64,000 bases of DNA from an uncultured Oscillospiraceae bacterium (GTDB lineage: Bacteria > Bacillota > Clostridia > Oscillospirales > Oscillospiraceae), in contig CABVDR010000003.1 of the NCBI GenBank assembly GCA_902497145.1, positions 29,621 to 93,620 of the forward strand, in the 5' to 3' direction. A program made the position numbers and the translations under genes. This document shows, in pieces, positions 19,333-27,576 of the stretch (position 1 is its first letter; each line of letters starts with the position of its first letter). Below the pieces are notes generated by a model, which saw only the letters and a program-made list of their open reading frames with translations, did not search any database and was not told the DNA's origin.

Positions 19333-20418
19333 TTACTGGGAGACCACCTGGATGGAGGTCTCATAGACTTTTCCGTTGATGGTAATGCGGTAACGGCGCA
19401 CAGGACCAGGCAGAGTGGTCTTGGGGTAAACGGGGGACTGATGTGCCTGGCCAGAAGGCTGGGCCTGAGGCGCCGGAGCATTCAGGGTTTGATCCAAGGT
19501 GTTGAGCCGGCTTTGCATCTCCCGCCACAGCTGGTGGGCCTGGGAGACGGGCACCGACTGGAAGCGGATGACATCGCCAGGACGGCACTGGCCGATGACG
19601 GGCAGGTCGGCGGTGATGACGGTGGCGATCTTGGTGTAGCCGCCCACAGTCTGGCGCTCGGCCAGCATAATGATAGGCAGGCCGGAGGTGGGCACCTGGA
19701 TGGCGCCGGTGACCATGCCGTCGGAGATGATGTTGCCGTCTACTTTATGCTCAATGACCGCTCCGTCCAGACGGCAGCCCATGCGGTCAAAGTCGTTGGT
19801 GACATTGTAGGGTTGACCCAGGAAGGTGTCAATGCCCTTTTGGGTGAAGGCGTCATCCTGGGGGCCCATAATGACCCGGAGCACCCGCTCTTTTCCGGCG
19901 GGCATGGCGTGGTCCGTGCGGCGCTCCTCCATCCGGGGCAGAGCCGTCTTGGGGGCCAGGAAGCCGATCTCGTCGCCCTTGGCCAGCTTGCGGCCCTCCA
20001 GGCCGCCTACCTTATTCTGTACACCGGTGGCCCGGCTGCCCATGACCTCGGGGACGTCCAGTCCGCCGGCAAAGGCTACATAGGTCCGGCAGCCGGTGCG
20101 GGCGGCCCGCAGCTTCAGCACCGAGCCCGCCTTGACCAGAACCGCCTGGTTCATGGGCAGGGGCTTCTCGTCCAGCAGGGGCATCATGTCCCCGCCGGTG
20201 ACCGCAATGATGTCATCCTGAGTAAAACGAAGGGTGGGGCCCAGCATGGTGGCCTCCAGAGCGCTCAGATCTCTGGGGTTGCCCACCAGAATGTTGGCGA
20301 TCTGAAAGGACTCCTGGTCCATGGGGCCAGAGGGGGAGACGCCGAACTGCTCATAGCCGTACCGGCCGCCGTCCTGAACGGTGGTCAGGACCCCGGGATT
20401 TTCTACCACGATGCCCAT
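19333..20418 (-). CDS. pxpC: 5-oxoprolinase subunit C (biotin-dependent carboxylase-like domain)
   Basis: 361 aa beginning MGIVVENPGVLTTVQDGGR and containing GVSPSGPMDQ, both hallmarks of the KipA/PxpC (AHS2) fold; an AMLGPT-like and a GGDMMPLLDEKPLPMNQ segment follow. It lies between pxpB and pxpA, with two bases between it and pxpB. About 60 residues near the C-terminus (300-345) are Pro/Gln-rich and look like a linker, a modest departure from the compact family form. Confidence 0.92.
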   Translation of the reverse strand: MGIVVENPGVLTTVQDGGRYGYEQFGVSPSGPMDQESFQIANILVGNPRDLSALEATMLGPTLRFTQDDIIAVTGGDMMPLLDEKPLPMNQAVLVKAGSVLKLRAARTGCRTYVAFAGGLDVPEVMGSRATGVQNKVGGLEGRKLAKGDEIGFLAPKTALPRMEERRTDHAMPAGKERVLRVIMGPQDDAFTQKGIDTFLGQPYNVTNDFDRMGCRLDGAVIEHKVDGNIISDGMVTGAIQVPTSGLPIIMLAERQTVGGYTKIATVITADLPVIGQCRPGDVIRFQSVPVSQAHQLWREMQSRLNTLDQTLNAPAPQAQPSGQAHQSPVYPKTTLPGPVRRYRITINGKVYETSIQVVSQ

Positions 20419-20420
20419 GT

Positions 20421-21143
20421 TCAGCCCTCCTTTTCATAGGTCTTGGGCTGGTAGCAGCCCAGTTCCACTTGCCGCTTGATGTCCATAAATTCCGCCTTGT
20501 CCACGGGGACATGGTGGATCCACTGGCCCGCCTTCAGCAGGAAGGGGTTCTTCTTTCGGTAGTCGCAGGCCAGAATGGGGGTGGTGCCGATGATGTTCCA
20601 GCCGCAGGGCTGGTCAAAGGGGATGATATCGCTCAGCCCCAGCTGCACCACGATGCTGCCGCCGGGAATGCGGACCCGGGGGGTCTCCCGCCGCTTGAAG
20701 GAGAAGGGGTTCTCAAAGCGGGCGGTATAGGGGTGGCCGGGGGCAAAGCCCAGCATATACACATAATAATCGCTCTGACTGTGGATGCGGATGATCTCTT
20801 CCTCCGTCTTGCCCTCGATCCGGGCGATCTCCTCCAGATCCAGGGCGTACTCGCCCTCGTAGAGGACGGGGATTTCGGTGACAATGGACTTGGGGAGGCT
20901 GGAGAGATCCAGGTGCTTGACGCCCTGGTCAATGGCCTCTTTCAACTGGTCCAGATCCGCGGTAAGGGGGTCGTAGTGAATGACCAGAGAACGGTAGGTG
21001 GGGATGAGTTCTCCAATCCCGGGGAGCCGCCGCTCCTCCAGCGCACGCTTGAGGGCCACCACCTTCCGGTTGACCTCCATGCTGATCTCGTTTTCAAATT
21101 CCACCAACAGGGCCTGGTCGCCCACATCATGTAAGGTGTACAT
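20421..21143 (-). CDS. pxpB: 5-oxoprolinase subunit B (KipI family)
   Basis: 240 aa from the ATG at 21143, 7 bases after GGAGGA; a start two codons earlier is too close to that site. It has the AHS1 fold marks GDQALLVEF at the N-terminus, PTYRSLVIHYDP, and the typical MLGFAPGHPY and RVRIPGGSIVVQ...CGWNIIG blocks. It pairs with PxpC in the 5-oxoprolinase complex. KipI-type kinase inhibition in Bacillus is a property of a paralogue; the linkage to pxpA and pxpC favours oxoprolinase. Confidence 0.92.
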   Translation of the reverse strand: MYTLHDVGDQALLVEFENEISMEVNRKVVALKRALEERRLPGIGELIPTYRSLVIHYDPLTADLDQLKEAIDQGVKHLDLSSLPKSIVTEIPVLYEGEYALDLEEIARIEGKTEEEIIRIHSQSDYYVYMLGFAPGHPYTARFENPFSFKRRETPRVRIPGGSIVVQLGLSDIIPFDQPCGWNIIGTTPILACDYRKKNPFLLKAGQWIHHVPVDKAEFMDIKRQVELGCYQPKTYEKEG

Positions 21144-21236
21144 AGGCATTCCTCCGCTTGGCTGTCCGGCCGGCCCATGGGAAATGGACCGGCCGGATCG
21201 GTTGATATGTATTTGCTTAGGACCGGGCAAGGAAAA

Positions 21237-22568
21237 TCAGCTGTTGTAGATCTCCTTGTCGAACTCCTTCTCGCTGGTGGAGACGATCACGGTGGTAGCC
21301 GCGTCGCCCACCACGTTCAGGGTGGTCAGGACCATCTCGCAGGGCTTGTTCATGGCAAGCACCAGAGAGTAGATGAGGGTACAAAGCTCGGTGTTGAACC
21401 CGGCGCCAGTGAGAACGGCGTACAGCATGACGGAGCCGGCAGCAGGGATGGCAGGAGTGCCCATGGAAGCGGCGATGGCCAGCAGGGTCATGGTCAGGTA
21501 GTTCATGGGGGTCACATCCAGGCCGGCGCAGGTGGCGATGAAGGCGGCGCCGATGATGTGCATGATGGCGGTACCGTTCATGTTAATGGTCATGCCTACG
21601 GGCAGAACGAAGTCGGTGATTTCCTCAGAGCAGCCCAGCTCCTTCACACAGGTCTCCCGGTTCAGAGGCAGAGCGGGGGCAGAGGCGGCGGCACCGAAGG
21701 CGATGATAGCCACCTTGACCATCTTCTTCATAAAGATGAAGGGGTTGCAGTGGGTGGAGGCGCCGATGGCAATGGGGTAGGCCACCAGCAGGTAGATGAT
21801 CAGGGTGATGATGGTGACAAGGATGTAGGAGAAGATGTTGCTCACCTGGTCGATGCCGTAGATAGCGAAGGTGCGGGTGATCATGCAGAACACGGAGAAG
21901 GGGCTGCACACGATGATCAGGAAGTCCAGGAACTTCTGTACGATCTGGCTGCACTCGTCACAGAAGGTCTTAAAGACCGTAATCTTGTCTCCCATCGCGG
22001 CGATGCTCACGCCGATAATTACGGAGCAGGTGATGACCGCCAGCATCTTATTATTGTTGCCCAGGGCGGAGATCATATTGTCGGGTACTGCGTTGACGAT
22101 GGTGACCAGAATGTTGCTGGTCTCGGCCTCGGTGACGTCGGCGGCCAGATTCTCCACCACGAACTCACGGTACAGGCCCATGTTGATGACCAGCTCAGAG
22201 ACCACAGCGGCAAAGAAGCAGGCCACCAGGTAGAACAGAACAAAGGTGATGATGGTCTTGCCGGCGATGCGGCCCAGCTTTCTCATATCGTTCATGCCGC
22301 ACACAGACATGATGATGGAGAAAAAGACCATGGGCACGATGGCCAGCTTCAGCGCGTTGGTAAAGACGGTTTGAACAATATAGAATAGGCCGATGGCGTT
22401 ACGTCCCTCGCTGACGGTGATGTCCTGGAAGAAGAGTTTATTCAGGATGTTCCACACTTCCGGGGACATGGAAGGTTTTAGTAAGGAGATGACGATACCC
22501 ACAATCACACCAAGGATGAGGGCTGTCACCATGCGCTTGACAAAGCTTTTCCGTTTCTTCTCAACCAT
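21237..22568 (-). CDS. Dicarboxylate/amino acid:cation symporter (DAACS family)
   Basis: 443 aa from the ATG at 22568 (GGGAG 8 bases upstream). Eight helices and the two re-entrant hairpins of the GltPh/DctA fold can be traced; the NMNGTAIMHIIGAAFIA segment (about residues 325-345) matches the conserved NMDGTA substrate/Na+ motif with Asn replacing Asp, and a serine-rich hairpin tip is replaced by a VGDAATTVIV segment near the end. It heads the operon with pxpBCA, so it may import glutamate, 5-oxoproline or a related acid (inference). The first-gene position and shared promoter at 22721-22749 support co-expression. Confidence 0.88.
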   Translation of the reverse strand: MVEKKRKSFVKRMVTALILGVIVGIVISLLKPSMSPEVWNILNKLFFQDITVSEGRNAIGLFYIVQTVFTNALKLAIVPMVFFSIIMSVCGMNDMRKLGRIAGKTIITFVLFYLVACFFAAVVSELVINMGLYREFVVENLAADVTEAETSNILVTIVNAVPDNMISALGNNNKMLAVITCSVIIGVSIAAMGDKITVFKTFCDECSQIVQKFLDFLIIVCSPFSVFCMITRTFAIYGIDQVSNIFSYILVTIITLIIYLLVAYPIAIGASTHCNPFIFMKKMVKVAIIAFGAAASAPALPLNRETCVKELGCSEEITDFVLPVGMTINMNGTAIMHIIGAAFIATCAGLDVTPMNYLTMTLLAIAASMGTPAIPAAGSVMLYAVLTGAGFNTELCTLIYSLVLAMNKPCEMVLTTLNVVGDAATTVIVSTSEKEFDKEIYNS

Positions 22569-22720
22569 GATTTCAACTCCCGTATACAACAGTTATCCCG
22601 TATCCCGCTCTTTTTGGGATGCGTGAAGGTTGGTCCGTCGGCAATTTTCCGGGTCACCGGTGTCGACAGGGGTTTCCTATCTTAATTGCCCAAAAAACAA
22701 CTGACGTTCCGTCTGAAATA

Positions 22721-22749
22721 AGGATAACATCTCCAAAGTTTTTCGACAA
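22721..22749 (-). promoter_or_regulatory. Promoter of the symporter-pxpBCA operon
   Basis: On the minus strand TTGTCG (22749-22744), 17 bases, TATCCT (22726-22721). It leaves a leader of about 145 nt before the ATG. Confidence 0.5.
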
Positions 22750-22999
22750 ATAAATAATACGAAATGAAGATATTTATAAAATAAATATTTAACCACTACA
22801 AAACATACAAAAAACGCACCAGGCACATTTTGGCATCGTTTTATCCAATTATCCGATATTTATATTATAGTATATTTAGTTTATAAATATATTTTTTGTG
22901 CACTAAAATCACTGCGGAAAGAAGATAAGAGGAAAAACACGGTAAATTACACAAAAACCGGGGGGTTTTACCGAAGAATAAACCAATACGAAACATACA

Positions 23000-23032
23000 A
23001 AAAGCCCGCGGAGAACACCCCCACGGGCTTTT
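23000..23032. terminator. Hairpin between divergent promoters
   Basis: Stem AAAAGCCCG / CGGGCTTTT (23000-23008 with 23024-23032), extended by GG/CC after one mismatch. T-rich on both sides. It would end any transcript from the upstream repeat unit before the aminotransferase promoter. Confidence 0.55.
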
Positions 23033-23069
23033 ATTGTATTTCTTAATAATTTTTATCGCCTATATTCAT

Positions 23070-23099
23070 TTTACAAATATAACTTCTGTGCGCTATAAT
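23070..23099 (+). promoter_or_regulatory. Aminotransferase promoter (second repeat unit)
   Basis: TTTACA, 18 bases, TATAAT (23094-23099). The same positions in the first repeat unit read TTTATA and TAAAAT, so only this copy matches consensus well. Confidence 0.65.
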
Positions 23100-23180
23100 G
23101 GCGGCAGAAGCAGAAAAGAAGGAAAAATCCGCTGGATTACACAAAAAATCAAACTGGATATACAGGAAAGGAGAATCGGT

Positions 23181-24362
23181 ATGTTTGAAACTGCCAAGCG
23201 CATGGAGATGCTCCCGTTTTCCGGCATCCGTGTCATGATGGAGCGGGCCACCCAGATGCAGAAGAAGGGGGAGGACGTGATCCACATGGAGATCGGCCGC
23301 CCTGACTTCGATACCCCTGAGGTCATTAAGGAGGCTGCTTACGACAGCATCCGCCGCGGCAACGTATTCTATACCTCTAATTATGGTACCCCCGAGCTTC
23401 GGAAGGCCATTGCCGAAAAGCTTAAGCGGGACAACAACGTGGACTACACCGCCGACGAGATCCTGGTGACCATCGGCGTGGGCGAGGGCACCTATGCCGC
23501 CGTGGCCGCCTTCCTCAACCCCGGCGACGAGGTTCTGGTTCCCGATCCCGTGTGGCTCAACTACATCCACGTGCCCAACTTCTTCGGCGCTGTTCCCGTC
23601 AGCTACAAGCTGCGGGAGGAGAACGACTTCCAGATCGACCTCAAGGAGCTGGAGAGCCTCATCACCGACAAGACCCGCATGCTGGTTATCAACACCCCCG
23701 GCAACCCCACCGGCGTGGTGCAGTCCTATGAGACCCTGAAGGGCCTGGCCGACATCGCCATCCGTCACGACCTGATCGTGGTCTCCGACGAGATCTACGA
23801 GAAGTTGGTCTACGGCGGCGAGAAGCACATCAGCATCGCCTCCCTGCCCGGTATGAAGGAGCGCACCATCACCCTGAACGGCTTCTCCAAGTGCTACTCC
23901 ATGACCGGCTGGCGTCTGGGCTATGCCGCCGCTCCCGTGGACTTCATCAAGGCCATGGTCCGTGTCCACCAGTACATCAACACCTGCGCCGCTTCCTTCG
24001 TGCAGGAGGCCGGCATCACCGCCCTGGAGAAGGCCGAGCCCGACGTGCAGGAGATGGTGAAGGAGTACGCCCGCCGCAGAGACTACATGGTCTCCGCCAT
24101 CAACAGCATGGACGGCGTGAGCTGCAAGACCCCCGGCGGCGCCTTCTATGTATTCATGAACATCAAGTCCTTCGGCATGACCTCCGCCGAGATGGCCAAC
24201 TACCTGCTGGAGGAGGCCAAGATCGCCACCGTGCCCGGTTCCGCCTTTGGTTCTCAGGGTGAGGGCTACGTCCGCTTCTCCTACGCCTGCAGCTACGAGC
24301 GCATCGTGGAGGGCATGGAGCGCATGCGCAAGGCCCTGGCTAAGCTGCCCAAGAAGGGTTAA
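23181..24362 (+). CDS. PLP aminotransferase, class I (aspartate aminotransferase type)
   Basis: 393 aa from the ATG at 23181, which follows GGAAAGGAG; the longer frame runs into the promoter. It has the type I fold with GRPDFDTP near residue 38, YTSNYGTPELR near 70, NTPGNPTGVV near 173, DEIYEKLVYGG near 205 and the PLP lysine in SKCYSMTGWRLGY near residue 237. This subgroup transfers amino groups from aspartate and other amino acids to 2-oxoglutarate. It is convergent with a LysR gene, with stops overlapping by two bases or so. A second, related aminotransferase is encoded at 42394. The substrate range cannot be fixed. Confidence 0.9.
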   Translation: MFETAKRMEMLPFSGIRVMMERATQMQKKGEDVIHMEIGRPDFDTPEVIKEAAYDSIRRGNVFYTSNYGTPELRKAIAEKLKRDNNVDYTADEILVTIGVGEGTYAAVAAFLNPGDEVLVPDPVWLNYIHVPNFFGAVPVSYKLREENDFQIDLKELESLITDKTRMLVINTPGNPTGVVQSYETLKGLADIAIRHDLIVVSDEIYEKLVYGGEKHISIASLPGMKERTITLNGFSKCYSMTGWRLGYAAAPVDFIKAMVRVHQYINTCAASFVQEAGITALEKAEPDVQEMVKEYARRRDYMVSAINSMDGVSCKTPGGAFYVFMNIKSFGMTSAEMANYLLEEAKIATVPGSAFGSQGEGYVRFSYACSYERIVEGMERMRKALAKLPKKG

Positions 24363-25282
24363 AAGCGCTGCCAGACCTGGCCAATGCGCAGGTCAAACTT
24401 TAAATTTTCCAGGTACTGGGTCAGATTTTTCTCAAAATAGTCCAGTGCCTTCTCCGTGGCAATAAGGGGCGTGCGGTGCTTGATCTTGTAGCAGCAGCGG
24501 TTGGGGGGAGGATTCTCCAGCCGGCTGACGTACAGGGCGTGGCTGCCGTACAGCTCATGGATCACCGATTCCGGTGCAATCATCCAGTACTGCTCTCTGG
24601 GATTCCACATCTTGGAGATCACCGTAATGGTGTCGGCGGACAGACAGGGGCGGGCGTAGTTGGTCAGCCACTGATCGTGCCATATCTGATAGGGATCGTC
24701 CCACTTTAAAAACAGCTCCTTGGCCGGGTCCAGCTCGTCGGTGTGAACCAGAGGCTTCTCCACCGCCGGGTTAGACGACTGAACCAGGTACATTTTCTCC
24801 TCAAAAACGCACTCACACAGCACGTTTTTGTAGTAGAGCTGGTAGAACACAAAGGCCAGGTCGATGTCGTGGGCATCCAGAATGCCGTACAGCTCAGAGG
24901 ACTGGTGGGTACGGATGCTGAGATCCAGCACTGTCCCGCTGCGGATGAGCTGCTGATAGAAGGGGGCCAGCAGGGCCACATTCAAACTGTCGGCACAGCC
25001 GATGGTGAGCAGGGTCCGCTCCCGCCGCCCTTGAAGCAGACGGGTCTCCTTCCAAAGGGACATCATCCGTTCGGCGATAGGGATAAAGTCGGCCCCCTCC
25101 GGGGTGAGCTCGATCTGCTTAAACCCCTTGCTGCGCAAGATCAGGGAGCAGTTGAGTTCCTTCTCCAGCAGCTTGAGCCGGTGGCTCACCGTGGGCTGAG
25201 AGAGGAAGAGGGCATCGGCGGTTTTGGAAATGCTCTTTGTGCTGACGATGGAGAGAAACATCTCAATATCGGCCAGATCCAT
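24359..25282 (-). CDS. LysR-family transcriptional regulator
   Basis: 307 aa. N-terminal helix-turn-helix with SISKTADALFLSQPTVSHRLKLLEKEL (about residues 17-43, quoted in part as the key recognition part SQPTVSHRL) and an effector-binding domain from about residue 90. It is divergent from the RraA-type gene (119 bases between starts) and its 3' end overlaps the 3' end of the aminotransferase gene. It probably controls the RraA gene and perhaps the aminotransferase. Confidence 0.88.
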   Translation of the reverse strand: MDLADIEMFLSIVSTKSISKTADALFLSQPTVSHRLKLLEKELNCSLILRSKGFKQIELTPEGADFIPIAERMMSLWKETRLLQGRRERTLLTIGCADSLNVALLAPFYQQLIRSGTVLDLSIRTHQSSELYGILDAHDIDLAFVFYQLYYKNVLCECVFEEKMYLVQSSNPAVEKPLVHTDELDPAKELFLKWDDPYQIWHDQWLTNYARPCLSADTITVISKMWNPREQYWMIAPESVIHELYGSHALYVSRLENPPPNRCCYKIKHRTPLIATEKALDYFEKNLTQYLENLKFDLRIGQVWQRF

Positions 25283-25400
25283 GCAAACGCCTCCTTACGT
25301 GCCTGAAGCAAAACACACAACATAGTACTGACAGTTTACCACACAATCCGCGGTTATTTCAATCGCCTGAAATCATTGGATCGAAAGAAGGATATTTATC

Positions 25401-26081
25401 ATGGCAGTTGGATGCAGAATCAAGAAAAATATTGTCCGTCCCGACCGCAGCCTGGTGGAGGCCTTCCGGGGTATTCCCGTGGCCAACATTGACGACTGCA
25501 TGAATCGTCTCTCCGCCGTCCAGGCTGAGCTGTGCCCCATGAACTCCTCTCCCCTGCTGGGCACCGCTTTCACCGTGAAGTGCCCCGCCGGCGACAACCT
25601 CATGTTCCACAAGGCCCTGGATCTGGCCCAGCCCGGCGACGTGCTGGTTATCGCGGCCGGCGGCAGCATGAGCCGCGCCCTGTGCGGTGAGATCATGGCC
25701 ACCTATGCCCGCAGCCGCGGCATCGCCGGCTTCATCATCGACGGCTGTGTCCGTGACCGGGACGAGCTGGCTCAGTTTACCGACTTCCCTGTCTATGCCA
25801 AGGGCGTTATCCCCAACGGCCCCTATAAGAACGGCCCCGGCGAAATCAACTTCCCCGTCAGCGTGGGCGGCCAGGTCATCTGCCCGGGCGACATCCTGGT
25901 AGGCGACGGTGACAGCATCCTGGTGATCAAGCCTGAGGACGCCGAGGAGCTGGCCAAGGCCGCCAAGGCTGTTAAGGTGAAGGAGGAGGGCCAGCTGGAG
26001 GGCATCAAGACCGGCAAGGGCTTCCCCCGTCCCTTCGTAGACCAGATCCTGGAGCAGATCGGCGTGGAGTACGTCGACTGA
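25401..26081 (+). CDS. RraA-family protein (aldolase / oxaloacetate decarboxylase type)
   Basis: 226 aa. It has the RraA fold with the active-site loop GEIMATYARSRGIAGFIIDG followed by CVRDRDEL; the G-x-x-D and DGxxRD pattern holds the Arg and Asp that bind pyruvate enolate and a divalent metal in 4-hydroxy-4-methyl-2-oxoglutarate aldolases. Members with this motif are class II pyruvate aldolases with oxaloacetate decarboxylase activity, whereas true RraA RNase E regulators lack the activity and are proteobacterial. With an aspartate-type aminotransferase next door, an aspartate to oxaloacetate to pyruvate route is possible (inference). Confidence 0.87.
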   Translation: MAVGCRIKKNIVRPDRSLVEAFRGIPVANIDDCMNRLSAVQAELCPMNSSPLLGTAFTVKCPAGDNLMFHKALDLAQPGDVLVIAAGGSMSRALCGEIMATYARSRGIAGFIIDGCVRDRDELAQFTDFPVYAKGVIPNGPYKNGPGEINFPVSVGGQVICPGDILVGDGDSILVIKPEDAEELAKAAKAVKVKEEGQLEGIKTGKGFPRPFVDQILEQIGVEYVD

Positions 26082-26106
26082 TTCTTTCCCCACCATGAAA
26101 CCCCCG

Positions 26107-26147
26107 GCAGAGCGGGGCCGACTGTTGTCGGCCCCGCTCTGCGTTTT
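26107..26147 (+). terminator. Terminator after the RraA-type gene
   Basis: Perfect 16-bp stem (26107-26122 with 26127-26142, GCAGAGCGGGGCCGAC and its complement), TGTT loop, then GTTTTG. Confidence 0.85.
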
Positions 26148-26158
26148 GTTTCATCAAT

Positions 26159-26195
26159 AAGCTGGGCCCCGGAAGTTACTTCCGGGGCCCAGCTT
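26159..26195 (-). terminator. Terminator after the AEC transporter gene
   Basis: 18-base arms (26159-26176 with 26178-26195, AAGCTGGGCCCCGGAAGT and its complement). Lies just past the minus-strand stop at 26216. Confidence 0.75.
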
Positions 26196-26215
26196 GTTTG
26201 TATGATTGCGTGTGG

Positions 26216-27229
26216 TTAAAGGATCCCGACAGACCGCAGCAGCAAGATCCATAGGAACAAGGTGAACATACTCAATGCGGAGGTCCACACCACATATTGG
26301 CGGGCCAGCTCAGCGTCGCCGCCCATTTCCTCGGTCATTACTGCGCTGGCAACCGCCACCGGGGAGCCGAATAGCCCTACCAGGGCGCTGGCCACAGCGG
26401 GAGTTAAGGTGAGCAGGCCCCAAGATTGGGCCAGGAAAGCCATTCCAAAACCGGCCAGAGGAGCAAGAACCAGCCGCTGCAGTACGCCGCAGAAAACCTC
26501 TTTTTTCATGCTGCTGACCCTTCGCAGGTCCACCTGTGCGCCCAGCAGAATCAGAATCAAAGGAGAGGCCATGGAGGCTAAGCTGTCAATGGCGGAGTAG
26601 AGAAACGGCAGAGAACCGGATAGGGTAAAGATAGGCTGCCCACTTGCATCCAGGGGCATCAGCCCCCGAAGGATCAGGCAAGTCAAGCCGCCCACCTGCC
26701 CTAAAATCATAGGGTTGGTCATAATTTGGCGCAGTACCAACCAGGGGCTGATCTTTTGACCCGGGCGGTTGGAGTAAGTATTCAGACACAAAACCGCAGT
26801 GATGTTGAAGTAGATGATGGCAGGGGCCTGCATGCTGGCTGCCGCCGCTGCCCCGGCTTCTCCGCCCAAAGCGGAGGCGAGCGTAATTCCAATCACAGCG
26901 AAATTGCTGCGGAAGCTGTTTTGGATGATGACGCCCCGGCGGTCTCTGTGGGAGGTAAGAACCTGGGCCTCAATCCAGCCGATGGCGGTGAGAATCATGG
27001 AACTGGCCACCACAAAGACAAGAACCGGCAGCTGAATGGACCGGAGCGAGGGCAGGGTATAGATGCTGCGGAACATCATGGCGGAGATTCCGAAGCGGAA
27101 GGTAAAGGAGTTCATCTTTTTCAGCAGCAGGGAGTCAAAAAGGCCGATTCTGGCCAGATAAAACCCCAGCAGCATGAGAAGAAGCATGGGCACAATGGCC
27201 TGTGCCGCAAAAGAAAAAGTATCCAGCAT
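26216..27229 (-). CDS. AEC-family (auxin efflux carrier-like) transporter
   Basis: 337 aa with about ten hydrophobic segments in two five-helix halves, as in AEC/PIN-like bacterial carriers (MdcF, MleP types). The N-terminal half opens with IVPMLLLMLLGFYLARIG, and the second half contains LILLGAQVDLRR, a common mark of the family. Bacterial members move malonate, malate or similar monocarboxylates. It is last in the minus-strand cluster led by larA, but has its own sigma-54-type promoter (27407-27423), so it can be expressed apart. The substrate may be the acid processed by the larA-suyAB-like genes (inference). Confidence 0.87.
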   Translation of the reverse strand: MLDTFSFAAQAIVPMLLLMLLGFYLARIGLFDSLLLKKMNSFTFRFGISAMMFRSIYTLPSLRSIQLPVLVFVVASSMILTAIGWIEAQVLTSHRDRRGVIIQNSFRSNFAVIGITLASALGGEAGAAAAASMQAPAIIYFNITAVLCLNTYSNRPGQKISPWLVLRQIMTNPMILGQVGGLTCLILRGLMPLDASGQPIFTLSGSLPFLYSAIDSLASMASPLILILLGAQVDLRRVSSMKKEVFCGVLQRLVLAPLAGFGMAFLAQSWGLLTLTPAVASALVGLFGSPVAVASAVMTEEMGGDAELARQYVVWTSALSMFTLFLWILLLRSVGIL

Positions 27230-27253
27230 AAAGGCCTCCTTTGAAATGCAGAA

Positions 27254-27292
27254 AGGGCTGTGCGGCAGATCAAAAACCAGCCGTACAGCCCT
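27254..27292 (-). terminator. Leader hairpin before the AEC gene
   Basis: 13-base arms with one G-T position (27254-27266 with 27280-27292, AGGGCTGTGCGGC and near complement), followed on the minus strand by TTTC. It lies 25 bases ahead of the ATG, so it may be an attenuator or an mRNA-stabilising stem. Confidence 0.4.
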
Positions 27293-27357
27293 TGGTGCAT
27301 GTGGGCGAACAGGGCAGCAGCGTCTGCAAAGGGGCTCTGGAGTCCAGGGACTTGCAA

Positions 27358-27374
27358 ACGAAATCTGATTTCGT
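27358..27374. promoter_or_regulatory. 17-bp palindromic operator candidate
   Basis: ACGAAATC-T-GATTTCGT, a perfect 8-bp inverted repeat about a single base. It lies about 20-40 bases downstream of the predicted sigma-54 start for the AEC gene. The size and symmetry fit a GntR/FadR-type dimer site; the gntR gene is immediately upstream. Confidence 0.6.
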
Positions 27375-27406
27375 GTACATCAGCCGGTTTTCTGACATAA
27401 AGATCA

Positions 27407-27423
27407 TGCAACCCCTATGCCAA
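27407..27423 (-). promoter_or_regulatory. Sigma-54 (-24/-12) promoter for the AEC gene
   Basis: Minus strand TTGGCATAGGGGTTGCA: GG and GC separated by 10 bases as required, with an intact TTGC -12 element. The start would be near 27396. TGTGCA motifs lie about 105-155 bases upstream. Confidence 0.7.
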
Positions 27424-27527
27424 CTTTTTAGGGAAAAGGTGAGATCCAAAAAACGTTGGATGCTTAGCTCACAGAGGCGTTTGAGCAAAGAGACAGGAAG
27501 AAAATGGGCAGCGCAGAATGGTGCAGA

Positions 27528-27564
27528 TGTGCAAAAGGGTGCAAGATTTCGCCCGCTTTGTGCA
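27528..27564. promoter_or_regulatory. Candidate enhancer (UAS) for the sigma-54 activator
   Basis: Two TGTGCA motifs (27528-27533, 27559-27564), 31 bases apart or about three helical turns, plus GTGCA at 27521-27525 and 27539-27543. The same hexamer is clustered upstream of the thiolase sigma-54 promoter (38959-39020). Confidence 0.5.
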
Positions 27565-27576
27565 TACATCCGGATT

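Larger units (their letters stand above)
22569..23180. repeat. Divergent regulatory region with a diverged 190-bp tandem repeat
   Basis: No gene is seen in these 612 bases. Two consecutive units, about 22791-22980 and 22981-23170, align without gaps at a constant 190-base offset: AAACATACAA (22801 and 22991), TTATAAATAT / TTACAAATAT (22881 and 23071), GGAAAAA (22931 and 23121) and ATTACACAAAAA (22946 and 23136). The second unit carries the aminotransferase promoter; the first has a weaker copy. A hairpin with AAAAGCCCG arms (23000-23008 with 23024-23032) occurs in unit 2 only. Confidence 0.75.
27230..27576. promoter_or_regulatory. Control region between the gntR and AEC genes
   Basis: 347 bases without a gene. 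In minus-strand order it holds two TGTGCA motifs (27559-27564 and 27528-27533), a sigma-54 promoter (27423-27407), a 17-bp palindrome (27374-27358) and a leader hairpin (27292-27254), each listed separately. The length is unusual inside a cluster where other gaps are short. Confidence 0.65.
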
